A DNA stretch of 60,945 nucleotides, from assembly GCA_937136055.1 (NCBI GenBank), contig CAKZOD010000119.1, forward strand, positions 1-60,945, read 5' to 3'. The DNA is from an uncultured Oceanospirillaceae bacterium. GTDB taxonomy: Bacteria > Pseudomonadota > Gammaproteobacteria > Pseudomonadales > Balneatricaceae. The number at the start of each line of letters is the position of its first letter. Within the stretch, counting starts at the first letter, position 1. A program made the translations under genes and the position numbers. Below the pieces are notes generated by a model that did no database searches, was not told the DNA's origin, and was given only the letters and a program-made list of their open reading frames with translations. Shown here piece after piece: positions 46,332 through 55,242 of the stretch.

Positions 46332-46677
46332 CCCATGCTTGAAAAAACACCTCAATATCTTTTCTCTAAAACCCACATAGCCGCTATTCCAATCACTAAA
46401 CTGGCACTATTAAGCACAAAAACAATCGGGCCACACACTCCTGCTCCTTCACCGTTTTACGCTTTAAATACAATTATCTGTCTATTTTTTAACTATCTAA
46501 GCATCTACTATATATTCACCCTTAACGATCCTTTATAATATCGCGCTTCATTTTTGCTATTTCTCGACAATACTCACTGTGAGAGTATCTCGCGTTTTAG
46601 CATTTTAAATAGCGTTAAAATTATAATTGCCTATGTGACCCATTGTAGGGGGCACCACTGAGCACAAGGACTAAATC
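46332..46677. other. 346-bp intergenic region before thrS
   Basis: Holds the thrS promoter and leader. An open frame of 67 codons (46335-46538) has no ribosome site and no family resemblance. E. coli ThrS represses itself through a tRNA-like leader; I could not make out such a structure by eye. Confidence 0.5.
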
Positions 46678-48603
46678 ATGCCTGTTATTACCCTTCCCGA
46701 TTCGAGTACAAGATCGTTTGACAACCCAGTCAGCATTTTAGATATTGCCAATGACATAGGCCCAGGCCTTGCAAAAGCAACAGTTGCAGGACGCATAAAC
46801 GGAAAGCTAGTAGATGCTTGCGAATTAGTAAGCGAAGATTCTAAAATTGAAATAGTGACCCCCAAAGATGATGCGGGACTAGAAATTGTACGTCACTCAT
46901 TCGCTCACTTAGTCGGCCACGCTGTTAAACAGCTTTTCCCAACTGCTAAAATGGCAATCGGTCCAACCATCGAAAATGGTTTCTACTACGACATCGATTA
47001 CGAAGAGCATCTGACCAACGAAGATTTGGTAAAAATCGAAGAGCGTATTAACAAGCTGATCAAAACTGACTACGACGTCATCAAAAAAATGACTCCAGTA
47101 GCACAAGCACGCGAACTGTTTGAAGCACGCGGCGAGATTTACAAAACCGAATTGATCGACAACCTAGCAGATGACATTACTGAAGTTGGCCTATATCACC
47201 ACGAAGAATATGTTGATATGTGCCGCGGACCTCACGTAGCCAATACACGTGTACTGCGCTCGTTCAAACTAATGCACTTAGCAGGCGCATATTGGCGCGG
47301 CGATTCAGACAACAAAATGCTACAGCGCATTTACGGTACAGCCTGGGCAGACAAAAAAGCCCTTAAAGCCTACCTTAAGCGTTTAGAAGAAGCTGAAAAG
47401 CGTGACCACCGCAAACTCGGCAAGAGCCTTGATCTCTTCCACATGCAGGAAGAAGCGCCTGGTATGGTTTTCTGGCACCCGAATGGCTGGGCACTTTACC
47501 AAGAAGTTGAACAGTATATGCGTGACAAGCAAAAAGCGCATAACTACCATGAAATCAAAACACCACAAATTGTTGACCGCTCACTATGGGAACGCTCAGG
47601 CCACTGGGACAAATTTGCAGCGGGCATGTTCACAACAGGCTCTGAAAGCCGTGACTATGCAATCAAACCGATGAACTGCCCTTGTCATATTCAAGTATTT
47701 AACCAAGGCCTGCGCTCATACCGCGATCTACCGTTTAGATTAGCAGAGTTCGGATCTTGTCACCGTAATGAGCCATCTGGAGCACTTCACGGCATCATGC
47801 GCGTACGTGGTTTCGTGCAGGATGACGGTCACATTTTCTGTGCAGAAAAAGACATTCAATCAGAAGTAGCAGAATTTATTGATTTCCTTCATGAAGTTTA
47901 TGCAGATTTCGGTTTCTCTGACATCATCTACAAACTATCTACACGCCCAGAACAACGCGTTGGATCAGATGAAATTTGGGACAAAGCAGAAAAAGCACTT
48001 GGCGACGCATTAGATGCTGCAAATCTCGACTGGGATATTCTTCCAGGCGAAGGCGCATTTTACGGCCCTAAAATTGAATTCTCTCTGCGTGACTGCTTAG
48101 GCCGTGTATGGCAATGCGGCACAATACAGGCAGATTTCTCTATGCCTGGCAGACTAGATGCTCAATTTGTAAATGAAGAAGGCAACCGCGAAACACCTGT
48201 TATGTTGCACCGTGCAACAATCGGTTCTTTTGAGCGTTTCATCGGCATTCTGATCGAACACCACGCTGGTTTATTACCTGCTTGGTTAGCCCCTAAACAG
48301 GTGGCGATTATGAACATAACCGACAAGCAAGCCGATTATTGCAGCGAAGTTGCAAATAAATTCGAAAAAAGTGGCTTTAGAGTCATTCAGGACTTGAGAA
48401 ATGAGAAGATCGGCTTTAAAATCCGCGAGCGCACTCTACAAAAAGTTCCCTACCTTTTAGTGGTAGGTGATAATGAGGTCGAAAATGGCACTGTAGCAGT
48501 ACGAACTCGCAGTGGCGAAGATCTCGGTGCCATGACAATTGACGCTTTTGCAGAATACTTAAGCAATGAAGTAGAGCGTAAAGGTCGCAAAGACAATGAT
48601 TAG
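46678..48603 (+). CDS. thrS: Threonyl-tRNA synthetase
   Basis: 641 residues, with AAGGAC upstream. TGS domain at 1-62; editing domain with HSFAHLVGHAVKQLFP (HxxxH) and the Cys/His site VDMCRGPHV; class II core with MNCPCHIQVF (zinc Cys), RLAEFGSCHRNEPSGALHGIMRVRGF, and PGEGAFYGPKIEF; anticodon domain at the end. Charges tRNA-Thr and clears mis-attached serine. It heads thrS-infC-rpmI-rplT-pheS-pheT-ihfA. The stop codon TAG overlaps the infC ribosome site. Confidence 0.97.
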   Translation: MPVITLPDSSTRSFDNPVSILDIANDIGPGLAKATVAGRINGKLVDACELVSEDSKIEIVTPKDDAGLEIVRHSFAHLVGHAVKQLFPTAKMAIGPTIENGFYYDIDYEEHLTNEDLVKIEERINKLIKTDYDVIKKMTPVAQARELFEARGEIYKTELIDNLADDITEVGLYHHEEYVDMCRGPHVANTRVLRSFKLMHLAGAYWRGDSDNKMLQRIYGTAWADKKALKAYLKRLEEAEKRDHRKLGKSLDLFHMQEEAPGMVFWHPNGWALYQEVEQYMRDKQKAHNYHEIKTPQIVDRSLWERSGHWDKFAAGMFTTGSESRDYAIKPMNCPCHIQVFNQGLRSYRDLPFRLAEFGSCHRNEPSGALHGIMRVRGFVQDDGHIFCAEKDIQSEVAEFIDFLHEVYADFGFSDIIYKLSTRPEQRVGSDEIWDKAEKALGDALDAANLDWDILPGEGAFYGPKIEFSLRDCLGRVWQCGTIQADFSMPGRLDAQFVNEEGNRETPVMLHRATIGSFERFIGILIEHHAGLLPAWLAPKQVAIMNITDKQADYCSEVANKFEKSGFRVIQDLRNEKIGFKIRERTLQKVPYLLVVGDNEVENGTVAVRTRSGEDLGAMTIDAFAEYLSNEVERKGRKDND

Positions 48604-48614
48604 GAGAAATCAAG

Positions 48615-49157
48615 ATTAGACGCGATAACAAAAGAGGAGCACGTACAGATAACCGTGCTCCCATTAATGAAAATATACGTGCAACAGAATGTCGTCTTAT
48701 AGATGCTGATGGCGAACAGGTTGGCGTAGTACCAATTAGCGAAGCGCTTGAGCGAGCTCAAGCTGCTGAACTTGATCTGGTAAAGATTTCTGACTCGGAT
48801 CCTGTAGTTTGTAAATTGATGGACTACGGCAAATTCCAATATGAGCAGAAGAAAGCTGCGAATGAAGCTAAGAAAAAGCAACATCGCACCCAGATTAAGG
48901 AAATAAAGTTTCGTCCTGGAACGGAAGATGGGGATTATCAGGTAAAGCTACGCAACCTGACACGTTTCCTTGAAGCAGGAGATAAAGCCAAGATAACGTT
49001 ACGTTATCGTGGTCGTGAGATGGCTCACCAACAACTGGGCATGCAACTAATGAATCGAGTAGAGGAAGACTTGAAAGATTTAGGAGTTGTAGAGCAACGC
49101 CCTAAGATGGAAGGCCGTCAAATGGTTATGGTTTTAGCTCCGAAGAAGAAAAAGTAA
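48615..49157 (+). CDS. infC: Translation initiation factor IF-3, ATT start codon
   Basis: 180 residues. No ATG, GTG or TTG lies where the protein must begin. The N-terminal domain is nevertheless in frame and intact from an ATT at 48615 (IRRDNKRGARTDNRAPINENI), which has AGGAG eight bases before it (48602-48606). ATT is the conserved infC start in gammaproteobacteria: IF-3 itself discriminates against non-canonical starts and so represses its own synthesis. The first ATG in frame (48819) would remove the whole N-terminal domain. The body has KLMDYGKFQYEQKKAANEAKKKQHRTQIKEIKFRP and PKMEGRQMVMVLAPKKK. 11 bp after thrS. Confidence 0.96.
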   Translation: MRRDNKRGARTDNRAPINENIRATECRLIDADGEQVGVVPISEALERAQAAELDLVKISDSDPVVCKLMDYGKFQYEQKKAANEAKKKQHRTQIKEIKFRPGTEDGDYQVKLRNLTRFLEAGDKAKITLRYRGREMAHQQLGMQLMNRVEEDLKDLGVVEQRPKMEGRQMVMVLAPKKKK

Positions 49158-49170
49158 TTATCAGCCACAT

Positions 49171-49205
49171 AAAACCTGCCGCTGTTAAATATGGCTGCAG
49201 GTTTT
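49171..49205 (+). terminator. Hairpin between infC and rpmI
   Basis: AAAACCTGC (49171-49179) / GCAGGTTTT (49197-49205) followed by GTTGTTTCTTTG. Looks like a terminator; since rpmI-rplT follow on the same strand, it probably attenuates, with a separate promoter for rpmI. Confidence 0.65.
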
Positions 49206-49300
49206 GTTGTTTCTTTGATAAAGAAATTTCATTGCTAGCCAGTGATTATCACTGGTAAAAAGCAAAAAAAACTAATGAATGCGTAGAGAGTATTTTTATA

Positions 49301-49495
49301 ATGCCAAAGATGAAATCACACAGTGGAGCAGCTAAACGCTTCAAGAAAACTGCGAATGGCTTCAAGCACAAACAAGCCTTTAAAAGTCACATTCTGACCA
49401 AGAAAAGTACTAAGCGTAAGCGTCAGCTTCGCCCGATGCTTCAGGTTCACGCTGCGGACAAGAAACTTGTTCAACGCATGTTACCTTTCATCTAG
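49301..49495 (+). CDS. rpmI: 50S ribosomal protein L35
   Basis: 64 residues, the normal L35 length. PKMKSHSGAAKRFKKTANGFK at the start and the TKKSTKRKRQLRP segment are universal in bacterial L35. Highly basic, part of the large subunit. In other gammaproteobacteria L20 represses rpmI-rplT by binding the leader of this gene; the same may hold here, but I cannot see the pseudoknot by eye. Confidence 0.97.
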   Translation: MPKMKSHSGAAKRFKKTANGFKHKQAFKSHILTKKSTKRKRQLRPMLQVHAADKKLVQRMLPFI

Positions 49496-49542
49496 ACCAC
49501 TTTTTTTACATTAACAGAATTGAATTTATAGGAAGGTAAAGA

Positions 49543-49899
49543 ATGGCTCGTGTAAAACGTGGTGTTCAGGCTCGTCGCCGTCACAAGAAAGTACTGAAGC
49601 AAGCAAAAGGTTATTACGGAGCGCGTAGCCGTGTTTTCCGTGTTGCTAAACAAGCTGTCATTAAAGCTGGTCAATATGCATACCGTGACCGCCGTCAAAG
49701 AAAACGTCAATTCCGCGCTTTGTGGATTGCACGTATCAATGCTGCGGCTCGTATCAATGGTATGTCTTACAGCCGATTTATTGCAGGTCTAAAAAAGGCT
49801 AGCATCGAAATCGACCGTAAAGTACTTGCTGATCTAGCAGTACATGAGCAACAAGCATTTACAGCGATTATCGAGAAAGCGAAAGCTGCTCTGGCATAA
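49543..49899 (+). CDS. rplT: 50S ribosomal protein L20
   Basis: 118 residues, family standard. ARVKRGVQARRRHKKVLKQAKGYYGARSRVFRVAKQAV at the N-terminus is the RNA-binding extension; AYRDRRQRKRQFRALWIARINAA follows. Needed for early large-subunit assembly and for autorepression of the rpmI-rplT pair. Forty-seven bp after rpmI. Confidence 0.97.
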   Translation: MARVKRGVQARRRHKKVLKQAKGYYGARSRVFRVAKQAVIKAGQYAYRDRRQRKRQFRALWIARINAAARINGMSYSRFIAGLKKASIEIDRKVLADLAVHEQQAFTAIIEKAKAALA

Positions 49900-49948
49900 A
49901 CGCACCTGATTTAATCTATTACTAGATTAATCATATAATGCTAGTTTG

Positions 49949-49987
49949 AAAATAGGGAAAGGGTGCAAGCTCTTTCCCTATTTTTTT
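49949..49987 (+). terminator. Strong rho-independent terminator after rplT
   Basis: AAAATAGGGAAAG (49949-49961) / CTTTCCCTATTTT (49972-49984), 10-nt loop, T run to 49987. It ends the thrS-rplT unit or attenuates entry into pheST. I looked for a Phe-rich leader peptide (pheM) upstream of pheS and found none. Confidence 0.9.
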
Positions 49988-50164
49988 GTTTAAAAAGAAC
50001 TAAGAAGCAGATGCTACCAATGTATTCTATTTAGTGTTTTAGCGGATAAAAGAACATTAAGTAGAATAACATTTAAGGCAAAGGGTATTTACCCTGATGA
50101 ATTAAGCGAACACTTAGTACATCCCTAGTAAAGCGCTGTCATCTGCGAATCACTGGAGTAATAG

Positions 50165-51148
50165 ATGGAAAATATTGAAGAACTTTTAGCCCAAGCCTGC
50201 AGCGCTGTCGAAGCTGCGACAAGCGTAGCTGAGCTAGAACAGGCAAGAGTTGAATACCTAGGTAAAAAAGGCCCTCTAACCGCCCTACTTAAAGGTCTAG
50301 GTAAATTAAGCGCTGAAGAACGTCCAGCTGCTGGTGCCCGTATTAATGAAGCTAAGCAAGTTGTTGCTGAAAAAATTCAGCAACGCCGTTACGACTTAGA
50401 AACAGCGGCATTGGCAACTAAACTTGCCAGCGAAACTATTGATATCAGCCAGCCAGGTCGCGGGCAAGATTTAGGTAGTTTGCATCCTATCACTAAAACA
50501 CTAGAGCGCATTGAACAATTCTTTGGCTCAATTGGTTACAGTGTGGCAGAAGGCCCTGAAATCGAAGATGAATACCATAACTTCGAAGCATTGAATATTC
50601 CTGCGCATCACCCAGCTCGCGCCATGCATGACACTTTTTACTTCGATGCCAACCGCTTGCTGCGTACACACACATCAGGTGTGCAAGTTCGCACAATGGA
50701 AACCACTGAGCCACCTATTCGTATTATCTGTCCTGGGCGCGTGTATCGTTGTGACTACGACCAAACACACACACCAATGTTCCATCAGGTAGAAGGTCTT
50801 ATCGTTGATAAGAACATCAGCTTTGCCGATTTAAAAGGTACGCTTGAGCAGTTCTTACGTGAATTCTTTGAAGATGATGTAAAGGTACGTTTCCGCCCTT
50901 CTTACTTCCCATTCACAGAACCATCAATTGAAGTAGATATTGATAGAGGCGATGGCAAATGGCTTGAAGTACTCGGCTGCGGCATGGTCCACCCTAAAGT
51001 ATTTGAATACTCCAACATCGACCCTGAAGAATACACAGGCTTTGCCTTTGGTATGGGTGCTGAGCGCCTCGCAATGCTTCGTTATGGTGTTGATGACCTA
51101 CGTATGTTCTTTGAAAACGATTTACGTTTTTTAGAGCAATTTAACTGA
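50165..51148 (+). CDS. pheS: Phenylalanyl-tRNA synthetase alpha subunit
   Basis: 327 residues. N-terminal coiled coil (about 1-85) that grips tRNA, then the class II core: HPITKTLERIEQFFGSIGY, HDTFYF, LLRTHTSGVQVRTME, GRVYRCDYDQTHTPMFHQVEGL, and GFAFGMGAERLAMLRYGVDDLRMFFENDLRFL at the end. Forms the alpha2-beta2 enzyme with PheT. GGAG precedes the start; the gap to pheT is 159 bp. Confidence 0.97.
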   Translation: MENIEELLAQACSAVEAATSVAELEQARVEYLGKKGPLTALLKGLGKLSAEERPAAGARINEAKQVVAEKIQQRRYDLETAALATKLASETIDISQPGRGQDLGSLHPITKTLERIEQFFGSIGYSVAEGPEIEDEYHNFEALNIPAHHPARAMHDTFYFDANRLLRTHTSGVQVRTMETTEPPIRIICPGRVYRCDYDQTHTPMFHQVEGLIVDKNISFADLKGTLEQFLREFFEDDVKVRFRPSYFPFTEPSIEVDIDRGDGKWLEVLGCGMVHPKVFEYSNIDPEEYTGFAFGMGAERLAMLRYGVDDLRMFFENDLRFLEQFN

Positions 51149-51307
51149 TCTAGCAAACAGCTAATATCACATCGTTTAAGTGAAACAACTTGCTACGATA
51201 AAAGATCAATGGAAGGTTTTGAAAGCGCTAACAACAAACAGCCACTCAAAACCCTAGCGCAAATTAAGTCCATAGACGCATTTGCATTCCTAGTTAATAG
51301 GTGAAAT

Positions 51308-53698
51308 ATGAAATTTAGTGAAAAGTGGTTACGTGAACTCGTACAACCAGAAATTAGTACTCAAGAATTAGTTGACCAAATTACCATGGCTGGCTTAGAA
51401 GTCGACGACGTTGAAAACGTTGCAAGTGACTTCAGTAATGTCATCGTAGGCAAGATTCTTACAGCAGAGCAGCACCCAAATGCAGACAAGCTAAGAGTAT
51501 GTACGGTTACAGACGGCACAGAAGAATACCAAGTAGTGTGCGGTGCACCAAATGCCCGTGCAGGTCTTGTAACAGCATACGCACAAGTCGGTGCGCAATT
51601 AGCAGGTCCTGACGGCAAAGCATTCAAAATCAAGAAAGCAAAACTACGCCAAGTTGAATCATTCGGCATGCTATGTGCAGATGCTGAGCTGGGTATTTCC
51701 GAAGAAAGTGATGGCATCATGGAGCTGCCTGCAGACGCACCTTTAGGTACAAACCTAAGAGATTACTTATCTCTTGAAGATAAAATTATCGACGTTGATT
51801 TAACACCCAACCGCGGCGACTGCCTAAGCATCAGTGGTCTTGCAAGAGAAGTCGGTGTACTCAATAAAGCAGAAGTCAGCTACCCGTCATTTGAGGATGC
51901 ACCTGTTACTCTTTCTGAGCGTCTTGCCATCAAACTTGAGCAACCAGAAGATTGCCCACGCTACCTTGGCCGTATCATCCGTAACGTAAACGTAAAAGCA
52001 CAAACACCTGCTTGGATGAAAGAAAAGCTATTGCGCAGCGGTATTCGATCTATCGATCCTGTGGTTGATATTACCAACTATGTGTTACTTGAGTTAGGCC
52101 AGCCGCTACACGCGTTTGATCTAGACAAGCTAAGCGGTGATATCGCTATTCGTAAAGCCAAACAAGATGAAAAGCTTGTACTGTTAGATGGCAACGAAAT
52201 AACAGTTACTCCTGAAACACTTGTTATTGCAGATGACAGCGGTGCTATCGCCCTTGCAGGTGTTTTCGGTGGCGAAAAAACAGGAGTCACCGAAGAAACC
52301 ACCAATATCTTCCTTGAGTGTGCATTCTTCAACCCTATCGCTATTGCAGGTAAGGCACGCAGCTACGGTTTACATACTGATGCATCTCACCGCTATGAGC
52401 GTGGTGTTGATTGGCAACTACAACACCGTGGCATTGAGCGTGCAACACAGCTATTAGTTGATATTGCTGGCGGTGAAGTAGCCCCGATCAATGATGCTTT
52501 CAACGAAGAGCACCTACCTACGCTTAAGCACATCACTTTACGCCACGCTAAAGTAAACGCTATGCTAGCATTTGAAATGCCAGCTGCTGAAATTGAAGAG
52601 ATCATTCAACGTTTAGGCATCACTATCAGCGAAAAAACGGCTGATACTTGGTCACTCATTGCACCGTCATACCGCTTTGATTTAAACATCGAAGTAGACA
52701 TCATTGAAGAACTAGCGCGTGTATATGGATACAACAATTTACCCGTTAAAATGCCTTCAGCTGCTTTAGATTTTACTGCTAAATCTGAATCAGAAATTAG
52801 CATACACAATATTCGTCGTACCCTCGTATCTCGCGGTTACCAAGAAGCAATTACCTACAGCTTTATTGAAAAAGACCTACAAGCCCAATTTGATGATCAA
52901 CACCAAGGCATTGCACTTGCTAACCCAATTTCAGCTGAAATGGCAGTTATGCGCACCAGCATCTGGCCTGCACTCGTTAAAACAGTACAGTACAACCAGA
53001 ACCGCCAGCAAAACCGAGTACGCCTGTTTGAAGTAGGCCAATGCTTTATCAGCCAAGGTGATGATATTGCCCAAGAAAACGTCATCAGCGGCGCGATTGT
53101 TGGTAAACGTTACCCTGAAGGCTGGAGCAGTGACAACCAAAGTGTCGACTTCTTTGATATCAAGGGCGACCTAGAAGCACTGCTAGCACTTACAGGTTGT
53201 GCAGACGAGTTCAGCTTCCAAAGAGATCAACACGTCGCCTTACACCCAGGCCAAAGCGCTAAAATCTTGCGTAATGGTGAAGCCATTGGTCATATTGGTG
53301 CGCTACACCCAAGCTTAGCAAAGCAGTTTGGTATCAACGGTAATTTATACCTGTTTGAAATAAACCAAGAAAAACTGCAGCAAGGTCAAGTAACAGAATT
53401 CAACAACTTATCTAAGTTCCCAGAGAGCAAAAGAGACATTGCAATCGTTGTTGATGAGCAAGCCATGTTTGATGATTTAAAAGCGATCATTCAAAGCTCA
53501 GCAGGTGACTTTTTGAATAATGTGACACTTTTTGACGTCTATCAGGGCCAAGGTGTTGAAAAAGGACGAAAAAGTCTCGCTATAAACTTGACGTGGCAGC
53601 ATCCATCACGCACTCTTAATGAAGAGGAAGTTAATTCTTCGATTCAACAAGTCGTATCCGCATTAGCTGAACAAGCTCAAGCGGTATTAAGAGATTAA
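51308..53698 (+). CDS. pheT: Phenylalanyl-tRNA synthetase beta subunit
   Basis: 796 residues. MKFSEKWLRELVQPEISTQEL at the start, OB-fold tRNA-binding domain about 39-150 (HPNADKLRVCTV), B3/B4 editing domain (DITNYVLLELGQPLHAFDLDKL), B5 domain, class-II-like core (PISAEMAVMRTSIWPALVKTVQYNQNR), and C-terminal anticodon-binding FDX-ACB domain (FPESKRDIAIVVDE). Edits tRNA-Phe mischarged with tyrosine. Upstream of ihfA as in E. coli. Confidence 0.97.
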   Translation: MKFSEKWLRELVQPEISTQELVDQITMAGLEVDDVENVASDFSNVIVGKILTAEQHPNADKLRVCTVTDGTEEYQVVCGAPNARAGLVTAYAQVGAQLAGPDGKAFKIKKAKLRQVESFGMLCADAELGISEESDGIMELPADAPLGTNLRDYLSLEDKIIDVDLTPNRGDCLSISGLAREVGVLNKAEVSYPSFEDAPVTLSERLAIKLEQPEDCPRYLGRIIRNVNVKAQTPAWMKEKLLRSGIRSIDPVVDITNYVLLELGQPLHAFDLDKLSGDIAIRKAKQDEKLVLLDGNEITVTPETLVIADDSGAIALAGVFGGEKTGVTEETTNIFLECAFFNPIAIAGKARSYGLHTDASHRYERGVDWQLQHRGIERATQLLVDIAGGEVAPINDAFNEEHLPTLKHITLRHAKVNAMLAFEMPAAEIEEIIQRLGITISEKTADTWSLIAPSYRFDLNIEVDIIEELARVYGYNNLPVKMPSAALDFTAKSESEISIHNIRRTLVSRGYQEAITYSFIEKDLQAQFDDQHQGIALANPISAEMAVMRTSIWPALVKTVQYNQNRQQNRVRLFEVGQCFISQGDDIAQENVISGAIVGKRYPEGWSSDNQSVDFFDIKGDLEALLALTGCADEFSFQRDQHVALHPGQSAKILRNGEAIGHIGALHPSLAKQFGINGNLYLFEINQEKLQQGQVTEFNNLSKFPESKRDIAIVVDEQAMFDDLKAIIQSSAGDFLNNVTLFDVYQGQGVEKGRKSLAINLTWQHPSRTLNEEEVNSSIQQVVSALAEQAQAVLRD

Positions 53699-53823
53699 TT
53701 TTCTAGCCGCCTCTAATGGTTTTTTAGGGATTTGTGTCTAATACTTGTTAGGGGTGACCAAAGGTAGAAACAAAGGATTGAATCTAAACTTGGTTTTAGT
53801 GAAAAGCATACAGAGGAAACATT

Positions 53824-54126
53824 ATGAGTTCTTTGACAAAAGCAGATATGGCAGAGCGCCTTAATGAAGAATTAGGGCTAAACAAACGCGAAGCGAAAGA
53901 TATTGTTGAAAGCTTTTTCAACGAAATTCGCAAAAGCTTAGCGAATAACAAGCAAGTAAAGCTTTCGGGCTTTGGTAATTTTGATCTACGTGACAAAAAC
54001 CAGAGACCTGGGCGCAACCCAAAAACGGGGGAAGAAGTACCTATCTCCGCAAGAAGAGTAGTGACTTTCCGACCAGGCCAAAAACTGAAGGATCGCGTAG
54101 ACAACTATGCCGCAAATCGATCTTAA
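53824..54126 (+). CDS. ihfA: Integration host factor alpha subunit
   Basis: 100 residues, family length 99-100. LTKADMAERLNEELGLNKREAKDIVESFF at the start, the beta-arm with GRNPKTGEEVPISARRVVTFRPGQKLKDRV carrying the intercalating proline at RNP. Sequence-specific DNA-bending protein with IhfB; also used by many tyrosine integrases, such as the one 2 kb away. Overlaps the MerR gene by 20 bases. Confidence 0.96.
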   Translation: MSSLTKADMAERLNEELGLNKREAKDIVESFFNEIRKSLANNKQVKLSGFGNFDLRDKNQRPGRNPKTGEEVPISARRVVTFRPGQKLKDRVDNYAANRS

Positions 54127-54469
54127 CCCTCAAGAACTACCTGGCATTCCACCAAAACGCTACTTCACAATTGGTGAAGTAGCGCAGCTTTGTGAGGTAA
54201 AAACTCACGTACTTCGATACTGGGAGCAAGAATTCTCCCAGATCAAGCCAGTTAAGCGCAGCAACCGTCGCTACTATCAGCGCCAAGACATCATCGTTAT
54301 CCGACAAGTAAAGAGCCTCTTGCACGAGCAAGGTTACACCATCAGTGGTGCTAAACAATGGCTAAGTGGTGATCAAGGTGCACAGGAAAGCGATCGCTAC
54401 AAACAAGTGATTCGCCAAACAATCAATGAGTTAGAAGACCTTCTAATATCGCTAAAAAAACCAATTTAG
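54107..54469 (+). CDS. MerR-family regulator of the ihfA operon
   Basis: 120 residues. Winged helix RYFTIGEVAQLCEVKTHVLRYWEQEFSQIKPVKRSNRRYYQRQDI, then a short dimer helix; no metal-binding cysteines. The ihfA-MerR-tRNA-Pro order is conserved in Pseudomonas-like bacteria and the protein's target is unknown. It starts within ihfA (20-base overlap), so it is translated together with it. Confidence 0.92.
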   Translation: MPQIDLNPQELPGIPPKRYFTIGEVAQLCEVKTHVLRYWEQEFSQIKPVKRSNRRYYQRQDIIVIRQVKSLLHEQGYTISGAKQWLSGDQGAQESDRYKQVIRQTINELEDLLISLKKPI

Positions 54470-54473
54470 CACT

Positions 54474-54501
54474 TTGACAACTCCCCCACTTGCGGTAATA
54501 T
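54474..54501 (+). promoter_or_regulatory. Sigma-70 promoter of tRNA-Pro
   Basis: TTGACA at 54474-54479 and TAATAT at 54496-54501, 16-bp spacing, about 30 bp before the tRNA. The -35 sits at the MerR gene stop. Confidence 0.75.
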
Positions 54502-54531
54502 TTTGTCCTCCTTTAAACAGCACACACAAAT

Positions 54532-54608
54532 CGGGGTATAGCGCAGTCTGGTAGCGCACTTGTCTGGGGGACAAGTGGTCGTAGGTTCAAATCCTGCTAC
54601 TCCGACCA
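54532..54608 (+). tRNA. tRNA-Pro (GGG), island attachment gene
   Basis: 77-nt cloverleaf with encoded CCA. Acceptor CGGGGTA/TACTCCG, anticodon stem ACTTGT/ACAAGT around loop CTGGGGG with anticodon GGG, T-arm GTAGGTTCAAATCCTGC. The DNA just downstream changes character and carries an integrase gene, so its 3' end is the likely attachment site. Confidence 0.96.
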
Positions 54609-54727
54609 TCCACTTCTTCTTACACTTTCTTACCAAAACCTCTACAGGCCAATAAACTCAACACTCTCAGTTATTTAACCAGCTATTTTTTAACTTTATT
54701 AGTTAGCATTATTAATCCTATTTTTAG

Positions 54728-54957
54728 GCCAATTTTACCCCATATAGCCTCATTTTTTGCCAATTTACCCCAAGACTACCCCAGAGACACATGGTGGCAG
54801 GATAATTGAGTATTTTTCAGAGCCTAATCACAAAATTAATTAACTTATTGTAATATATACAGTTATTATAATTTACTAATAAATTAAGCCAATTTTTAGT
54901 GCCATTTACGGTAACTAAAGTACAACATGAATGAGATTAATATAGCGCATTTACCCC
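54728..54957. repeat. TTTACCCC direct repeats, candidate integrase arm sites
   Basis: GCCAATTTTACCCCA (54728-54742) and GCCAATTTACCCCA (54759-54772) are near-identical and 31 bp apart, about three helical turns. A third TTTACCCC lies at 54950-54957 and a weaker CTACCCC at 54776-54782. The spacing and closeness to the tRNA suit arm-type sites of the integrase. The rest of 54609-55242 is AT-rich with no gene. Confidence 0.55.
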
Positions 54958-55242
54958 AAACGGCGCTTTTTGGCCTTTTATCACATCGATAAAATAACAA
55001 AACATAACTTTTACCCTTTGAATTACTGTTTTATCAACTCAGCTTAAATCTATTACCTATTACCTGTTCAATAGATATTACTATCTTTTATAATAAAGCT
55101 AAGTATAAGGCTTCATATAAGCTCCTGACGACTCTTCAGGCTTTATTTGACTCGTTAGACTGCCTAAAAAAAATGCTCTTCTGGAACTAAGCAGAGGCTA
55201 ACAGTATAACTACCACGCTATCAAAAATTTGGAGTTTCAATA

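Noticed and set aside
46335..46538. 67-codon open frame before thrS
   Set aside because: No ribosome site, odd composition, no recognisable family; it lies in the thrS leader region.
48816..48821. TTG/ATG start for a 113-residue IF-3
   Set aside because: It would remove the conserved N-terminal domain, which is intact in frame back to ATT 48615.
49988..50164. Phe-rich leader peptide (pheM-like) controlling pheST
   Set aside because: Short frames there contain no run of Phe codons; only a plain terminator precedes pheS.
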